Shown here in pieces: positions 20,930 through 30,034 of a stretch of 37,636 bases of DNA (the stretch's first letter is position 1; every line of letters starts with the position of its first letter). The stretch covers positions 1-37,636 of the forward strand of contig JACPQY010000017.1 in NCBI GenBank assembly GCA_016190245.1. The letters are read 5' to 3'. The translations under genes were made by a program, and so were the position numbers. The notes under the pieces were generated by a model that saw nothing but the letters and a program-made list of their open reading frames with translations, made no database searches and was not told where the DNA came from. The stretch is from Nitrospirota bacterium (GTDB taxonomy: Bacteria > JACPQY01).

Positions 20930-23830
20930 ATGAGCGGATCGCAAGATTTTCCGAACGTCGCCAACCTCGCGTTTGTCGAGAGCCTTCTGGAGGAGTTTCT
21001 GCGGGATCCCGGCTCGGTGGATCCGCAGTGGAGGAGGTATTTCGAGGAACTTGGGAACGGGACGCGAGACACGGGTGGAGTGAAGCTGGGCCCGACGGCG
21101 AAGCCTCGAAGGATTTTCCAGAGGGCGGCTGTCGAGCCTCCCCCCGTCGGTCCTCCGCCCCCCCTTGAGCAAGGCAAGACCCCGCTTACCGCGCTCGACG
21201 AACTGGAATCCGAGCCGGCGGCGACGCCGGGCAACGGGCAGGCCGCGCGTCAGGTGGCCCACATGGTCGCGCTCCAGGACCGCGTGGACCAGCTCATCCG
21301 GGCCTTCCGCGTTCGGGGCCACATGGTGGCGCGCCTCGATCCCCTGCGACGGCCCGTCGAGCCCCAGGCCGAACTCGAACTCGGTTTCTACGCGCTGACC
21401 GAAGCCGACCTGGAACGCCGGTTCTCCATCAACACCATTCTCGGCTCGGCGGTGATTCCGCTGCGCGATCTGTTGGAGCTTTTGCGCAACACGTACTGCC
21501 GCTTCATCGGCATCGAGTTCTACCACATGCACGAGCTCTCTGTGAAGAAGTGGCTGCAGGAGCGGATGGAGGGGACGCAGAACCGGCTCCAGCTCACGCG
21601 CGAGGAGCAGATCCGGATCCTGACTCGGCTTACCGACGCCGTCATCTTCGAGGACTTCATCCAGAAGAAATTCCCCGGGGCCAAGAGCTTCTCGCTGGAG
21701 GGGGCGGAGAGCCTTGTTCCGCTTCTTGATCTTGCTATCGAAGGGGCGGGCGATCTCGGCGTGCGCGAGATCGTGATGGCGATGGCCCACCGGGGGCGAC
21801 TCAACGTACTGGCCAACATCATGGGCAAGAGCCCCCGCGACATTTTTCGCGAGTTCGAGGACGCGGATCCCGAATTGTTTCTCGGCCGGGGCGACGTGAA
21901 GTATCATCTGGGGTACAACCGAGACTGGGTGACCGCATCCGGCGAGAAGGTGCACCTGACTCTTTGCTTCAACCCGAGTCACCTGGAATTCGTCAATCCC
22001 GTCGCACTCGGGCGGGTGCGGGCGAAGCAGGACCGGAACCGGGATCGTGAAAGGGCGCGCGGGATGGCGATCCTGATCCATGGCGATGCTTCCTTCGCCG
22101 GCGAGGGGATCACCCAGGAAACGCTCAACCTGAGTCGCTTGGAGCACTACCAGACGGGGGGCACGCTGCACATCATCGTGAACAACCAGATCGGGTTCAC
22201 CACTCCGCCCGTCGAGGGCCGCTCGAGCACGTACGCCACCGGTGTGGCCAAGATGCTCCAGATCCCGATTTTTCATGTCAACGGCGAAGATCCGGAATCG
22301 GTTGCGCAAGTGGTCCGGCTCGCTCTCCAGTTTCGGCAGACGTTCAAGCGGGATGTCGTGATCGATATGTACTGCTACCGGCGGCGGGGGCACAACGAGG
22401 GCGACGAGCCGGCGTTCACGCAGCCCCTGATGTACAAGGAGATCGGCAAGCGCCCCTCGGTGCGCGACGACTATCTCAAGCGGCTGCTCAAGCTGGGCGG
22501 TGTGACGCGCGAGGAGGCGGAGCGGATCACGGAACTTCGCCGCGAGGTGCTGGAGCGCGAGCTTTCGGCCGCGCGCGGCGAGGATCGGGGCATGCGCTTG
22601 GATGCGCTCGGCGGGAGCTGGGCGGGATATTACGGAGGACCCTTGGGGGAGGACCGCGGAGTGGAGACGAGCTTGAGTCGGCCGCGGCTGTCCGCGCTGC
22701 TCCGGCAACTCGCCGAGGTGCCGGCCGGTTTCCACCTCCACCCGAAACTGGAGAAGTGGATGGACGCGCGCCGCGAGATGGCCGATGGGAAGCGGCCGCT
22801 GGACTGGTCCGCGGCCGAGGCTTTGGCCTTGGCGCGTCTCTCAATCGAAGGCATCCGCATCCGACTCACCGGGCAGGACAGCGAGCGGGGGACCTTCAGC
22901 CATCGCCATGCCGTCCTCCACGACGCAGAGACGGGCGAGACCCATACGCCCCTACAGCACCTGTCGAAGGAGCAGGCCCCCGTGGAGATCGCCAACAGCC
23001 CTCTCTCAGAGACGGGCGTGCTCGGGTTCGAGTACGGCTACAGCCTGGACACGCCGGAGGGGCTGGTGCTGTGGGAAGCCCAGTTCGGCGATTTTGCGAA
23101 CGTTGCGCAGGTCATCATTGATCAGTTCATTGTCAGCGGCGAGGACAAGTGGCAGCGGCTCTCCGGTTTGGTTCTTCTCCTGCCCCACGGGTTCGAGGGT
23201 CAGGGCCCGGAGCACTCGAGCGCCCGCCTGGAACGGTTCCTCATGCTCGCCGCGGACGACAACATCCAGGTGATTCAGCCCACGACGCCGGCGCAGCTCT
23301 TCCACGCGCTGTGCCGCCAGGCCCTCCGCCGGTGGCGGAAGCCGCTTATCGTGATGACGCCGAAGAGTCTCCTGCGCCATCCGAAGGTCGTCTCGCCGGC
23401 GGGCGATTTCATCAAGGGCGCGTTTCAGAGCATCATCCCCGATGCCCTCGGGCTCACGGGCGCCGTGAACCGCGTCCTGCTGTGCAGCGGCAAGATCTAC
23501 TACGAACTCGAGGAGGCTCGTGAGAAACTTGGCCGGATGGACACGGCCATCCTGCGTCTGGAGCAACTCTACCCGTTGCCGGATGAAACGCTCGCCCAGG
23601 CCTTGGAACCCTTCCCGGCCGCGGTGCCGGTCGTCTGGGTGCAGGAGGAACCCGAGAACATGGGTGCTTGGCGATATCTGCGTCATCGCTTCGGCGAGAA
23701 ACTTCCGGGAGGCCGGTCGTGGCGGGGTGTCACTCGGGCGGCCGCCGCGAGTCCCGCCACGGGATCGGGCAGCAGCCACCGATTGGAGCAGAAGCAGATC
23801 ATCGAGCGGGCGCTGGGGCCGCTGGCGTGA
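20930..23830 (+). CDS. sucA: 2-Oxoglutarate dehydrogenase E1 component
   Basis: 966 aa (E. coli SucA 933). The opening NLAFVESLLEEFLRDPGSVDPQWRRYFEE is the E2-binding start of SucA. A linker with Pro/Ala then leads to IEFYHMH, MAHRGRLNVLANIMGK, the thiamine-diphosphate site HGDASFAGEGI to VNNQIGFTT, and YRRRGHNEGDEPAFTQPLMY. The C-terminal transketolase-like part has SPLSETGVLGFEYGYSLD, LLPHGFEGQGPEHSSAR and WVQEEPENMGAW. It decarboxylates 2-oxoglutarate and passes succinyl groups to lipoyl-SucB in the TCA cycle. Only a weak ribosome site (AAGG) precedes the ATG. First gene of sucA-sucB-lpdA. Confidence 0.97.
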   Translation: MSGSQDFPNVANLAFVESLLEEFLRDPGSVDPQWRRYFEELGNGTRDTGGVKLGPTAKPRRIFQRAAVEPPPVGPPPPLEQGKTPLTALDELESEPAATPGNGQAARQVAHMVALQDRVDQLIRAFRVRGHMVARLDPLRRPVEPQAELELGFYALTEADLERRFSINTILGSAVIPLRDLLELLRNTYCRFIGIEFYHMHELSVKKWLQERMEGTQNRLQLTREEQIRILTRLTDAVIFEDFIQKKFPGAKSFSLEGAESLVPLLDLAIEGAGDLGVREIVMAMAHRGRLNVLANIMGKSPRDIFREFEDADPELFLGRGDVKYHLGYNRDWVTASGEKVHLTLCFNPSHLEFVNPVALGRVRAKQDRNRDRERARGMAILIHGDASFAGEGITQETLNLSRLEHYQTGGTLHIIVNNQIGFTTPPVEGRSSTYATGVAKMLQIPIFHVNGEDPESVAQVVRLALQFRQTFKRDVVIDMYCYRRRGHNEGDEPAFTQPLMYKEIGKRPSVRDDYLKRLLKLGGVTREEAERITELRREVLERELSAARGEDRGMRLDALGGSWAGYYGGPLGEDRGVETSLSRPRLSALLRQLAEVPAGFHLHPKLEKWMDARREMADGKRPLDWSAAEALALARLSIEGIRIRLTGQDSERGTFSHRHAVLHDAETGETHTPLQHLSKEQAPVEIANSPLSETGVLGFEYGYSLDTPEGLVLWEAQFGDFANVAQVIIDQFIVSGEDKWQRLSGLVLLLPHGFEGQGPEHSSARLERFLMLAADDNIQVIQPTTPAQLFHALCRQALRRWRKPLIVMTPKSLLRHPKVVSPAGDFIKGAFQSIIPDALGLTGAVNRVLLCSGKIYYELEEAREKLGRMDTAILRLEQLYPLPDETLAQALEPFPAAVPVVWVQEEPENMGAWRYLRHRFGEKLPGGRSWRGVTRAAAASPATGSGSSHRLEQKQIIERALGPLA

Positions 23831-23845
23831 GGGGAGGCATGGTCT

Positions 23846-25102
23846 GTGACCGTTGACGTTGTCGTTCCCGCGGTGGGTGAATCCATCACTGAGGTCCAGA
23901 TTGGGGAGTGGTTTCTCACTGAAGGTGACTGGATCCGGCAGGACGAGTCCCTCGTGGTGATCGAGACGGAGAAGGCAACGGTGGAGCTTCCCGCGCCCGT
24001 CTCGGGTGTGCTGGTGAGGATTCTCAAGCCGAAGGGCGCGTCCGCGAGGGTCGGGGAGACCATCGGAAGGATGGAAGAGTCAGAGAAGCCGGCGGGACGC
24101 AGTCGGGAGCGGGAGGCGGAATCCGCAGGGCGTGTGCCGCCAGCGGAGTCTCCGGCTCCTTCCACAGTAACGGCACCACGGGTGATGCCTGCGGCAAGGC
24201 GTGCGCTTGAGGAACGGCGCCTGAGCCCCGCGGAAGTGCGGGCCACCGGTCCCGGAGGTCGTTTGCTCAAGGAGGATGTGGAACGCGAACCGCCCATCCC
24301 TCGGCCGGTCGGTCAGCCCCCTGCTGTGGCGCCACTCCCGAAGGAGCCTCCCTCAGCGGAAAGCGTGCAGGCAGCGACGGACAGCCGCCCCGCCGCCACG
24401 GGGCGCGGCGAAGAAGTTGTGCCCATGACGCTGATCAGGCGCAGGATCGCCGAGCGCCTTGTCGCGGCAAAGCAGAACGCCGCCCTTCTCACGACGTTCA
24501 ACGAAATCGACATGTCGGCGGTCCAGCAGCTCCGCAGCCAGTACCGCGAGGCCTTCCAGGAGCGATACGGCGTCAAACTCGGTTTCATGTCGTTTTTCGT
24601 CAAGGCCGTCGTCGAGGCGCTCAAGCGAATTCCTCAGCTCAATGCCGAGATCCGCGGAAGCGACATCGTCTACAAGAACTACTACGATATTGGCGTGGCC
24701 GTGGGCGGGGGCCGCGGACTGGTCGTGCCGATTCTCCGAAACGCCGATCAGATGAGCTTCTCGGAGGTCGAGAAGGCCATCGCGGACTTCGCGAAGCGCG
24801 CGCAGGAGAACACGCTGAGGCCGGAGGATCTGCAGGGCGGGACCTTTACGATCAGCAACGGAGGCGTATACGGGTCTCTCCTCTCCACGCCGATCGTCAA
24901 CCCGCCCCAGAGCGGCATCCTGGGGCTCCACGCGGTTCAGGAGCGGGCCGTGGTGCGGGATGGCCGGGTGGTGGTTCGCCCGATGATGTACGTGGCCCTC
25001 ACGTACGACCATCGCCTTGTGGACGGCCGCGAGGCGGTCACGTTCCTCCGGCGGGTGAAAGACGTGATGGAGAACCCCGCGGCGATGCTTCTCGAAGTGT
25101 GA
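23846..25102 (+). CDS. sucB: 2-Oxoglutarate dehydrogenase E2 (succinyltransferase)
   Basis: 418 aa. Lipoyl domain 1-77 with VPAVGESITE and the lipoylated lysine K43 in ETEKATVE (the more usual motif is ETDKV). A Pro/Ala/Glu-rich linker leads to a peripheral-subunit-binding domain (about 113-148: MPAARRALEERRLSPAEV, GPGGRLLKEDV). A second linker leads to the acyltransferase core (190-418) with the catalytic YDHRLVDG (H389, D393). GTG start 13 nt after sucA with GGGGAGG upstream. The VPAVGESITE and DHRLVDGRE signatures favour succinyl- over acetyl-transferase, in agreement with sucA. Confidence 0.95.
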   Translation: MTVDVVVPAVGESITEVQIGEWFLTEGDWIRQDESLVVIETEKATVELPAPVSGVLVRILKPKGASARVGETIGRMEESEKPAGRSREREAESAGRVPPAESPAPSTVTAPRVMPAARRALEERRLSPAEVRATGPGGRLLKEDVEREPPIPRPVGQPPAVAPLPKEPPSAESVQAATDSRPAATGRGEEVVPMTLIRRRIAERLVAAKQNAALLTTFNEIDMSAVQQLRSQYREAFQERYGVKLGFMSFFVKAVVEALKRIPQLNAEIRGSDIVYKNYYDIGVAVGGGRGLVVPILRNADQMSFSEVEKAIADFAKRAQENTLRPEDLQGGTFTISNGGVYGSLLSTPIVNPPQSGILGLHAVQERAVVRDGRVVVRPMMYVALTYDHRLVDGREAVTFLRRVKDVMENPAAMLLEV

Positions 25103-25120
25103 CGGCTGATCGCCGAAGGA

Positions 25121-25145
25121 TGAGTGCTGAGTGCTGAAGGCTGAA
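25121..25145 (+). repeat. AGTGCTG short direct repeat before lpdA
   Basis: Imperfect tandem copies of GAGTGCTGA (TGAGTGCTGAGTGCTGAAGG, then CTGAA) span the region of the lpdA start. The GTG at 25131 lies inside it. It may be slippage-generated. Confidence 0.5.
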
Positions 25146-26534
25146 AGCCCGAAGAAATTCGACCTCGTCGTCATCGGCGGCGGCCCGGGCGGTTATGTGG
25201 CCTCGATCCGGGCGGCACAGCTCGGGTGGAAGGTCGCCTGCGTGGAGAAGGAGCCGGTGCTCGGCGGCACGTGCCTGCGCGTCGGGTGCATCCCGAGCAA
25301 GGCCCTGCTCGAATCGAGCGAGAGGTTCGTGGAGGCGAGGGAGGACCTGGCCGCGCACGGCATCAAGGTGGGGGGTGTGGAGCTCGATCTGGCGCGCATG
25401 ATGAAACGGAAGGACGAAATCGTGCGCGTACTCACGCTTGGGATCGACGCGCTGTTCAAGAAGAACAAGGTCGTTCGGGTCCGCGGCCAAGGTCGCCTCG
25501 CGGGGGGGGGCAAGGTCATTGTGGAAGGGGAAGGCGAGGCCGTCGATCTGGCGGCGCGCCACATCTTGATCGCCTCGGGCAGCAGGTCTGCCTCGCTGCC
25601 GGGCGTAGTGGTGGACCACGACCGAATCGCCACGAGCACGGAGGCGTTGGCGTACCCGGGGGTTCCGCAGCATCTCGTCGTCATCGGTGCCGGTGCGATC
25701 GGCCTCGAACTCGGGTCCGTTTGGTCGCGGCTCGGGGCGAAGGTCACCGTGCTCGAGTACTTGGACCGCATTCTGCCCGGGATGGACGCGGAGATTGCTT
25801 CGGAGGCGCTGAAAAGTTTCAAACGCCAGCGGCTCGCCTTCCGGCTGGGAGCGCGGGTCAGGGGGGCGAGGGCCGAGGGAAGCGGTTGCGTGGTGGAAGT
25901 GGAAGGAACGTCACCGGTGGAGTGTGACCGTGTGCTGGTGGCGGTCGGTCGCGTGCCCTGCACGGAGGGGCTGGGGCTAGAATCGGCGGGAGTGAAGACG
26001 GACGCCAACGGGCGGATCGTGGTGGACGAGCGGTTCGCCACATCGGTCGAGGGGGTCTATGCGATCGGGGACGTCATCGGCGGTGCCATGCTCGCGCACA
26101 AGGCCGAGGAGGAGGGCATCGCGTGCGTGGAGCGGCTCGTCACGGGTTTTGGACACGTGGACTATCAGGCCGTGCCGAACGTGGTTTACACACAGCCGGA
26201 GGTGGCGTCGGTCGGTCGCACGGAGGAGGAGTTGCGAGAAACAGGGGTGGGCTACAAGAAGGGAGTCTTCCCCTATCGCGCCAACGGGCGGGCCCGGTGC
26301 CTGGGGCACACGGAGGGGATGGTGAAGGTGCTGGCCGATGCGAAGACGGACCGCATCCTGGGGGTGCACATCCTGGGGGCTCGCGCGGGGGATCTCGTCG
26401 CCGAGGCGGCCGTCGCTGTGGCCTTTTCATCATCGAGCGAGGATGTCGCCCGCGCCTGTCACGCCCATCCCACACTGGCGGAGCTGCTCAAGGAGGCGGC
26501 CTTGGCCGTGGATGGGCGGGCGATTCATGCGTGA
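25131..26534 (+). CDS. lpdA: Dihydrolipoamide dehydrogenase E3
   Basis: 467 aa. FAD-binding VVIGGGPGGYVASIRAAQLG; redox disulfide GGTCLRVGCIPSK (C48, C53); NAD-binding VVIGAGAIGLELGSVW; second FAD segment VYAIGDVIGGAMLAHKAEEEG; and the dimer-interface base HAHPTLAEL. It reoxidises the lipoyl groups of SucB and makes NADH. GTG at 25131 is the likely start although no ribosome site is seen. Twenty-eight bases separate it from sucB. It ends 30 bp before the lipoate ligase-like gene. Confidence 0.95.
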   Translation: MLKAESPKKFDLVVIGGGPGGYVASIRAAQLGWKVACVEKEPVLGGTCLRVGCIPSKALLESSERFVEAREDLAAHGIKVGGVELDLARMMKRKDEIVRVLTLGIDALFKKNKVVRVRGQGRLAGGGKVIVEGEGEAVDLAARHILIASGSRSASLPGVVVDHDRIATSTEALAYPGVPQHLVVIGAGAIGLELGSVWSRLGAKVTVLEYLDRILPGMDAEIASEALKSFKRQRLAFRLGARVRGARAEGSGCVVEVEGTSPVECDRVLVAVGRVPCTEGLGLESAGVKTDANGRIVVDERFATSVEGVYAIGDVIGGAMLAHKAEEEGIACVERLVTGFGHVDYQAVPNVVYTQPEVASVGRTEEELRETGVGYKKGVFPYRANGRARCLGHTEGMVKVLADAKTDRILGVHILGARAGDLVAEAAVAVAFSSSSEDVARACHAHPTLAELLKEAALAVDGRAIHA

Positions 26535-26564
26535 AATCCGGCTAAGGCTGCTGGGGGTGCGTGG

Positions 26565-27313
26565 CTGGAACTCCTTGACCTGACGCTCCCCACGTCCCAG
26601 GAGAACCTCTCCTGGGACGTGGTTCTGCTCAACCTGTGCGAAGCGGGGGAGGCGCCCGGCGTCCTGCGCGTCTGGGAAGCGCAGAGGCCCATCGTTGTTG
26701 TCGGGTTCTCGAACCGGATTGACCGCGAGGTGGATCTCGAAGCCTGCAACCGGCTGGGGATTCCGGTGGTCCGCCGGTGCTCGGGGGGGGGGCGGTGCTC
26801 CTGGCGCCGGGCTGCTTCAACTACGCCCTCGTGTTGCCCCTCGAGGTGGCCCCCGAATTGGTCACGGTGGACGGAACGAACGCCTACGTCCTCGAGCGGC
26901 ATCGGGCCGCGTTCGCGAAGGTCGTCGGAGAGGGGGTACGGGTGCAGTGTTGCACCGATCTAGCCTTGGGCGATCGCAAGTTCTCGGGCAATGCTCAGAG
27001 GCGTCGCCGTCGGGCCGTGCTCTTTCACGGTACGATTCTTCTTTCTATGGACCTAGATCTTGTTAAGGCGTGCCTGCCCATGCCCAGCCGTCAGCCTCGC
27101 TACCGGCGCGGTCGCGCGCATCGGGATTTTCTCGTCAACCTCGGCATCGGGACGGGTGAGGCGAGAGCGGCTCTCGCCGAGGCGTGGGGCGCGAGGGAAC
27201 CGGCCGAGACAAAGCTCCTCGATAGGATCGCGTCGATCCACGGGTTGCGACTCCCTTCCGAGCGGACTAGACTGCGCGAGGGGGTGGTGGGATGGGATGA
27301 GCGAAAGGGTTGA
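26565..27313 (+). pseudogene. lplA: Lipoate-protein ligase A-like gene with a frameshift
   Basis: The first frame reads LDLTLPTSQENLSWD, VLRVWEAQRPIVVVGFSNR and VVRRCSGGG. The shifted frame continues GGGAVLLAPGCFNYALVLP, the catalytic-lysine motif LGDRKFSGNAQ, and FLVNLGIGTGE to 27313. The two join at a run of 10 G (26783-26792); 11 G would give the family motif RRxSGGGAV in one frame. The start is unclear: CTG at 26565 is the best guess for the N-terminus, and GTG at 26619 is too late. LplA-type enzymes attach lipoate or octanoate to lysines such as K43 of SucB. The position right after lpdA supports this role. It may be a true lesion, phase variation or a read error. Confidence 0.75.
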
Positions 27314-27713
27314 TCGGTTTCTGCCCGGACGCGGGCTGAAGACGACGCGCCAACGCCAGGCCGTTGTGCGGGTGTTTCTCCATTCCCACCGGCATCTGAG
27401 CGCGGAGGAATTGCACAGCCGGGTGCGGGCGGTCTACCCGAGGATCGGCTACGCCACGGTGTATCGCACCCTGCGTCTGCTCGTGGAGGCCGGGCTGGCG
27501 GAGGAGCGGCAGTTCGGGGACGGGCGGGCGCGATTCGAGAGCGCCCTGCACAAGGGGCATCACGATCATCTCATCTGCGTCAAGTGCGGGAGGATCGCCG
27601 AGTTCGAAAACCCCCGCATCGAGGAACTCCAGGCGACGGCCGCGCGCCGGCGAGGCTTCAAGGTCCGAAGCCACAAGCTGGAGATCTACGGCCTCTGCCC
27701 GCAATGCCGGTGA
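27297..27713 (+). CDS. Fur-family metalloregulator
   Basis: 138 aa. It has GLKTTRQRQAVVRVFLHSHRHLSAEEL and GYATVYRTLRLLVEAGL (winged helix), then HHDHLICVKCGRIAEFE with the HHDH metal site. Two CxxC pairs (CVKC and CPQC at the end) make a structural zinc site. Typical of Fur/PerR/Zur repressors; the metal cannot be told. ATG at 27297 overlaps the end of the lipoate ligase gene by 17 nt, so it is probably cotranscribed with the 2-oxoglutarate dehydrogenase operon. Confidence 0.92.
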   Translation: MSERVDRFLPGRGLKTTRQRQAVVRVFLHSHRHLSAEELHSRVRAVYPRIGYATVYRTLRLLVEAGLAEERQFGDGRARFESALHKGHHDHLICVKCGRIAEFENPRIEELQATAARRRGFKVRSHKLEIYGLCPQCR

Positions 27714-27760
27714 GGAGCGGGCCGTGAAGGGTGAGCGGTTTCCCCGTCAGCGCGGCCGCC

Positions 27761-28117
27761 TCACGCTCGATCGCCTCCCGCTCCGACCTCCCGACCCGAG
27801 GTCAGCGCCGCGTACCATCCGGGAGACGTCTCCCTGATCCGCTCCAGTTCTGCCTCCGTGTAGGGGAAGAGGTCCACCCCGGCGGGAAAGCGACCGCCGA
27901 GGTAGTCGGGGATCCGCTCGCGGAATGTCTTGCTGGAGTGGGAGAGGACGAGGCACAAGTCCACGTCGCTGTACGGCATGGGGATGCCCGTGACCCACGA
28001 GCCGAACCAAACGATGCGCAGGACTTCCGGATGCTCTCGGCGGATCCGGGCCGCGTACTCCTCCACGGCCGCCGAGACGGCAGCACGGTCAGCCGACCTG
28101 AATACGACAGAACCCAA
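27761..28117 (-). CDS. MNT-type nucleotidyltransferase (antitoxin side)
   Basis: 118 aa from TTG at 28117, the closest start before the domain. The nucleotidyltransferase motif is FGSWVTGIPMPYSDVDLCLV (GSx(n)SDxD). HEPN/MNT pairs are known toxin-antitoxin systems in which the MNT protein inactivates the HEPN ribonuclease, in some cases by adding AMP. It overlaps the end of the HEPN gene by 29 nt. The start codon is uncertain. Confidence 0.8.
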   Translation of the reverse strand: MGSVVFRSADRAAVSAAVEEYAARIRREHPEVLRIVWFGSWVTGIPMPYSDVDLCLVLSHSSKTFRERIPDYLGGRFPAGVDLFPYTEAELERIRETSPGWYAALTSGREVGAGGDRA

Positions 28118-28478
28118 GAATCGCCTCGGCCGCTGCCACGGCCACCACCGCCTCCTCGCGCGTGTAGAAATCGTTGGGAGCGCCCGACTCGAAGCCATTG
28201 GGATAACGCGAGGGAATGTAGTGCTTGTCGAGCATTTTGGCGCGGTTCAAGAGGGCCTCGTCGGGGCGCCCGGGCGATGGCAATCCTCCGAGGAGAGTCG
28301 TCAGGGTGTGGCCCCACGCGTCGATCCCGTTCCGGTGGAGAACGGCCTCGATGGCTTTCTCGGCAGCTTGGTGGGCCGCGAAGCAGGACCACTCGAAGTC
28401 CTGTGTCTCGATGGCATGCCGTGCATGACGCAGGTCCGCCTCTGCCTGCCTCAGCCAGTCGCCGTGTCGGTTGCCCAC
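28089..28478 (-). CDS. HEPN-domain protein (toxin side)
   Basis: 129 aa from GTG at 28478, chosen because the family begins with NRHGDWLRQAEADLRHA. GATAAT (28490-28485) ends 6 nt before this codon, as in the leaderless antitoxin genes of this window. Helices FAAHQAAEKAIEAVLH, KHYIPSRYPN and REEAVVAVAAAEAIL are typical of the HEPN family paired with MNT proteins. HEPN proteins of this kind are RNases. I do not see a clean RxxxxH motif, so activity is uncertain. Confidence 0.8.
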   Translation of the reverse strand: MGNRHGDWLRQAEADLRHARHAIETQDFEWSCFAAHQAAEKAIEAVLHRNGIDAWGHTLTTLLGGLPSPGRPDEALLNRAKMLDKHYIPSRYPNGFESGAPNDFYTREEAVVAVAAAEAILGFCRIQVG

Positions 28479-28484
28479 GGATGA

Positions 28485-28490
28485 ATTATC
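28485..28490 (-). promoter_or_regulatory. -10 box of the HEPN/MNT pair
   Basis: GATAAT on the minus strand, followed by TCATCC and the GTG at 28478. No convincing -35 is visible. The spacing implies a leaderless transcript. Confidence 0.45.
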
Positions 28491-28545
28491 CCACGTGGTT
28501 CGCGCGATTCCCATCCACCCTGCGATCGGAGGATGGCCGGAGGGA

Positions 28546-28571
28546 TGGGAGGCCCCACCGGCGCGGGGCCT
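28546..28571 (-). terminator. Hairpin after the kelch gene
   Basis: Perfect 9-bp stem GGAGGCCCC/GGGGCCTCC with an 8-nt GC-rich loop, 13 bp beyond the kelch stop. No T run follows, so it may be an RNA-end or processing hairpin. The equivalent hairpin is conserved behind the truncated copy at 31186. Confidence 0.55.
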
Positions 28572-28583
28572 CCGAGGAACGAT

Positions 28584-29900
28584 TCAGGGCGTGAGGGGCA
28601 GGAAGTCGATCCGGCAGGTGGCCCGGGCGACGACGGTGGCGCCCGAATCGAAGAGAGCGGCCCTCACTTTGACCAGCGTGGGGCACACGTTGGGGATCTG
28701 GTCGGACGTCGTGTACTCGTGGACGATCTCGGTGGAGCCCGTCACCTGTTGGTTGAGGAGTTGAATCGGGCTCGGGATACCGACGCCCGGCGCGATCACG
28801 ACACGCAGGTTCAGTGTCGTTTGCGCCGGGTTGGTGACAACGGCGCGGTATCCGAACGTGCCTGCGGGGCAGGCCGAGATCCCGCCGCAATCGAGGGTGA
28901 GGGTGGGGGGAGGGAAGTCACCGGCGTACACCCAGGTGTCACCGAAGAAGAACTGGCCGTCAGTAGTTCCCCCAAAGAGGACCGTGACACCAGTTGCTGA
29001 ATCATAGGCCATTGCAGCGCTATGACGCGCGGGTGGGCCGGAGACGGGGATGTTGGTCCAGGTCGCTCCGTCCCACTCCCACGTATCCGCGAGGGAGGCA
29101 CTTCCCGACCATCCTCCGAACAACACAGCCCGGCCTCGAGCGCCATCGAAAGCCAGAGGATGTTCGTATCTCGCCAGCGGCCCCGTCGTAGCCACTTGAT
29201 TCCAGATGTTTCCGTTCCAAGTCCAGGAGTCCCCCAAGACGGTGAAACCCTCAATGCCCCCAAACATGAACGTCACATCGTTCACGCTGTCGTAAACCAT
29301 TTCCGAGCTTGCACGGGCGGGTCCCGACGTCGAAACCAGGGTCCATTGGGATCCGTCCCATTCCCACGTGTCCGAGAGTGGGTTGACGCAATCCGCGTTC
29401 CCCCCGAACAGCACGGTGACCCCGCGCCCCTCGTCATATGCCATTTGTCCGAACGCGGCTCGGGGGCTGGGACTTCCCGGTCCTCCGGCATCAACGAGGG
29501 TCCAATTGGCGCCGTCCCATTCCCACGTATCGCCGAGCACCGGGCAGCCTACGGACGAACCGTATCCGCCGAACACCACGGTGACCCCTCGTCGAACATC
29601 GTACGCCATGCCTATTTCGTCCCGAGGGGGTGGTCCCGAGGTCGCGACCTGTGTCCACGTGCTGCCATCCCACTCCCAAGTGTCACCGAGCATCTGGGAG
29701 CCATTCCATCCACCGAACAGGACCGTTCGGTTGCGCGCGGAGTCGTGGACGATCTGGCTACCGCGAGGGGATGGTCCTGTAAGGGCCACCTGCGTCCACG
29801 TAGCGGCGGCAGCGGGTGCCGCGGTCAGCCCGAGGAGGGAAACCAGCGTCAGCGCCGTTGCGAGGCTGGTTCGAAGTGTTGGTGAGATTCGCGTTGACAT
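28584..29900 (-). CDS. Secreted kelch-repeat propeller protein
   Basis: 438 aa. Signal peptide (LATALTLVSLLGLTAAPAAAA), then six kelch-like repeats (about residues 35-325). Each has a TW-Q/T-V segment, GPxPR, MAYDxxRGVTVLFGG and GDTWEWDG. The C-terminal 100 residues form a separate beta domain (LTLDCGGISACPAGTFGYRA, VRAALFDSGATVVARATC) with three or four Cys. It would be an extracellular or periplasmic binding or scaffold protein; no catalytic motif is seen. AAAGGTG precedes the ATG. The C-terminal domain is duplicated in the truncated gene at 31222-31640. Confidence 0.85.
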   Translation of the reverse strand: MSTRISPTLRTSLATALTLVSLLGLTAAPAAAATWTQVALTGPSPRGSQIVHDSARNRTVLFGGWNGSQMLGDTWEWDGSTWTQVATSGPPPRDEIGMAYDVRRGVTVVFGGYGSSVGCPVLGDTWEWDGANWTLVDAGGPGSPSPRAAFGQMAYDEGRGVTVLFGGNADCVNPLSDTWEWDGSQWTLVSTSGPARASSEMVYDSVNDVTFMFGGIEGFTVLGDSWTWNGNIWNQVATTGPLARYEHPLAFDGARGRAVLFGGWSGSASLADTWEWDGATWTNIPVSGPPARHSAAMAYDSATGVTVLFGGTTDGQFFFGDTWVYAGDFPPPTLTLDCGGISACPAGTFGYRAVVTNPAQTTLNLRVVIAPGVGIPSPIQLLNQQVTGSTEIVHEYTTSDQIPNVCPTLVKVRAALFDSGATVVARATCRIDFLPLTP

Positions 29901-30004
29901 GAGCTACACCTTTCGTTTTCTGCAAGTAGCTCTGTCACGCGCCGCGCAACCCCTCCAAGCCGTTTGTGCCGCCCGGCCGTGAGGCCGACGCGCCACCGAC
30001 CTTC

Positions 30005-30033
30005 ACGGTAGGGCACCCGCGAGGGGCTGTCAA
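30005..30033 (-). promoter_or_regulatory. Promoter of the kelch gene
   Basis: Minus-strand TTGACA (30033-30028), a 17-nt spacer, TACCGT (30010-30005). It leaves a leader of about 95-100 nt before the ATG at 29900. It begins directly next to one copy of the 42-bp repeat. Confidence 0.6.
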
Positions 30034-30034
30034 G

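Noticed and set aside
20807-22741. 644-codon minus-strand ORF opposite sucA
   Set aside because: It is an antisense open frame of a clear sucA gene; no domain or start signal is seen.
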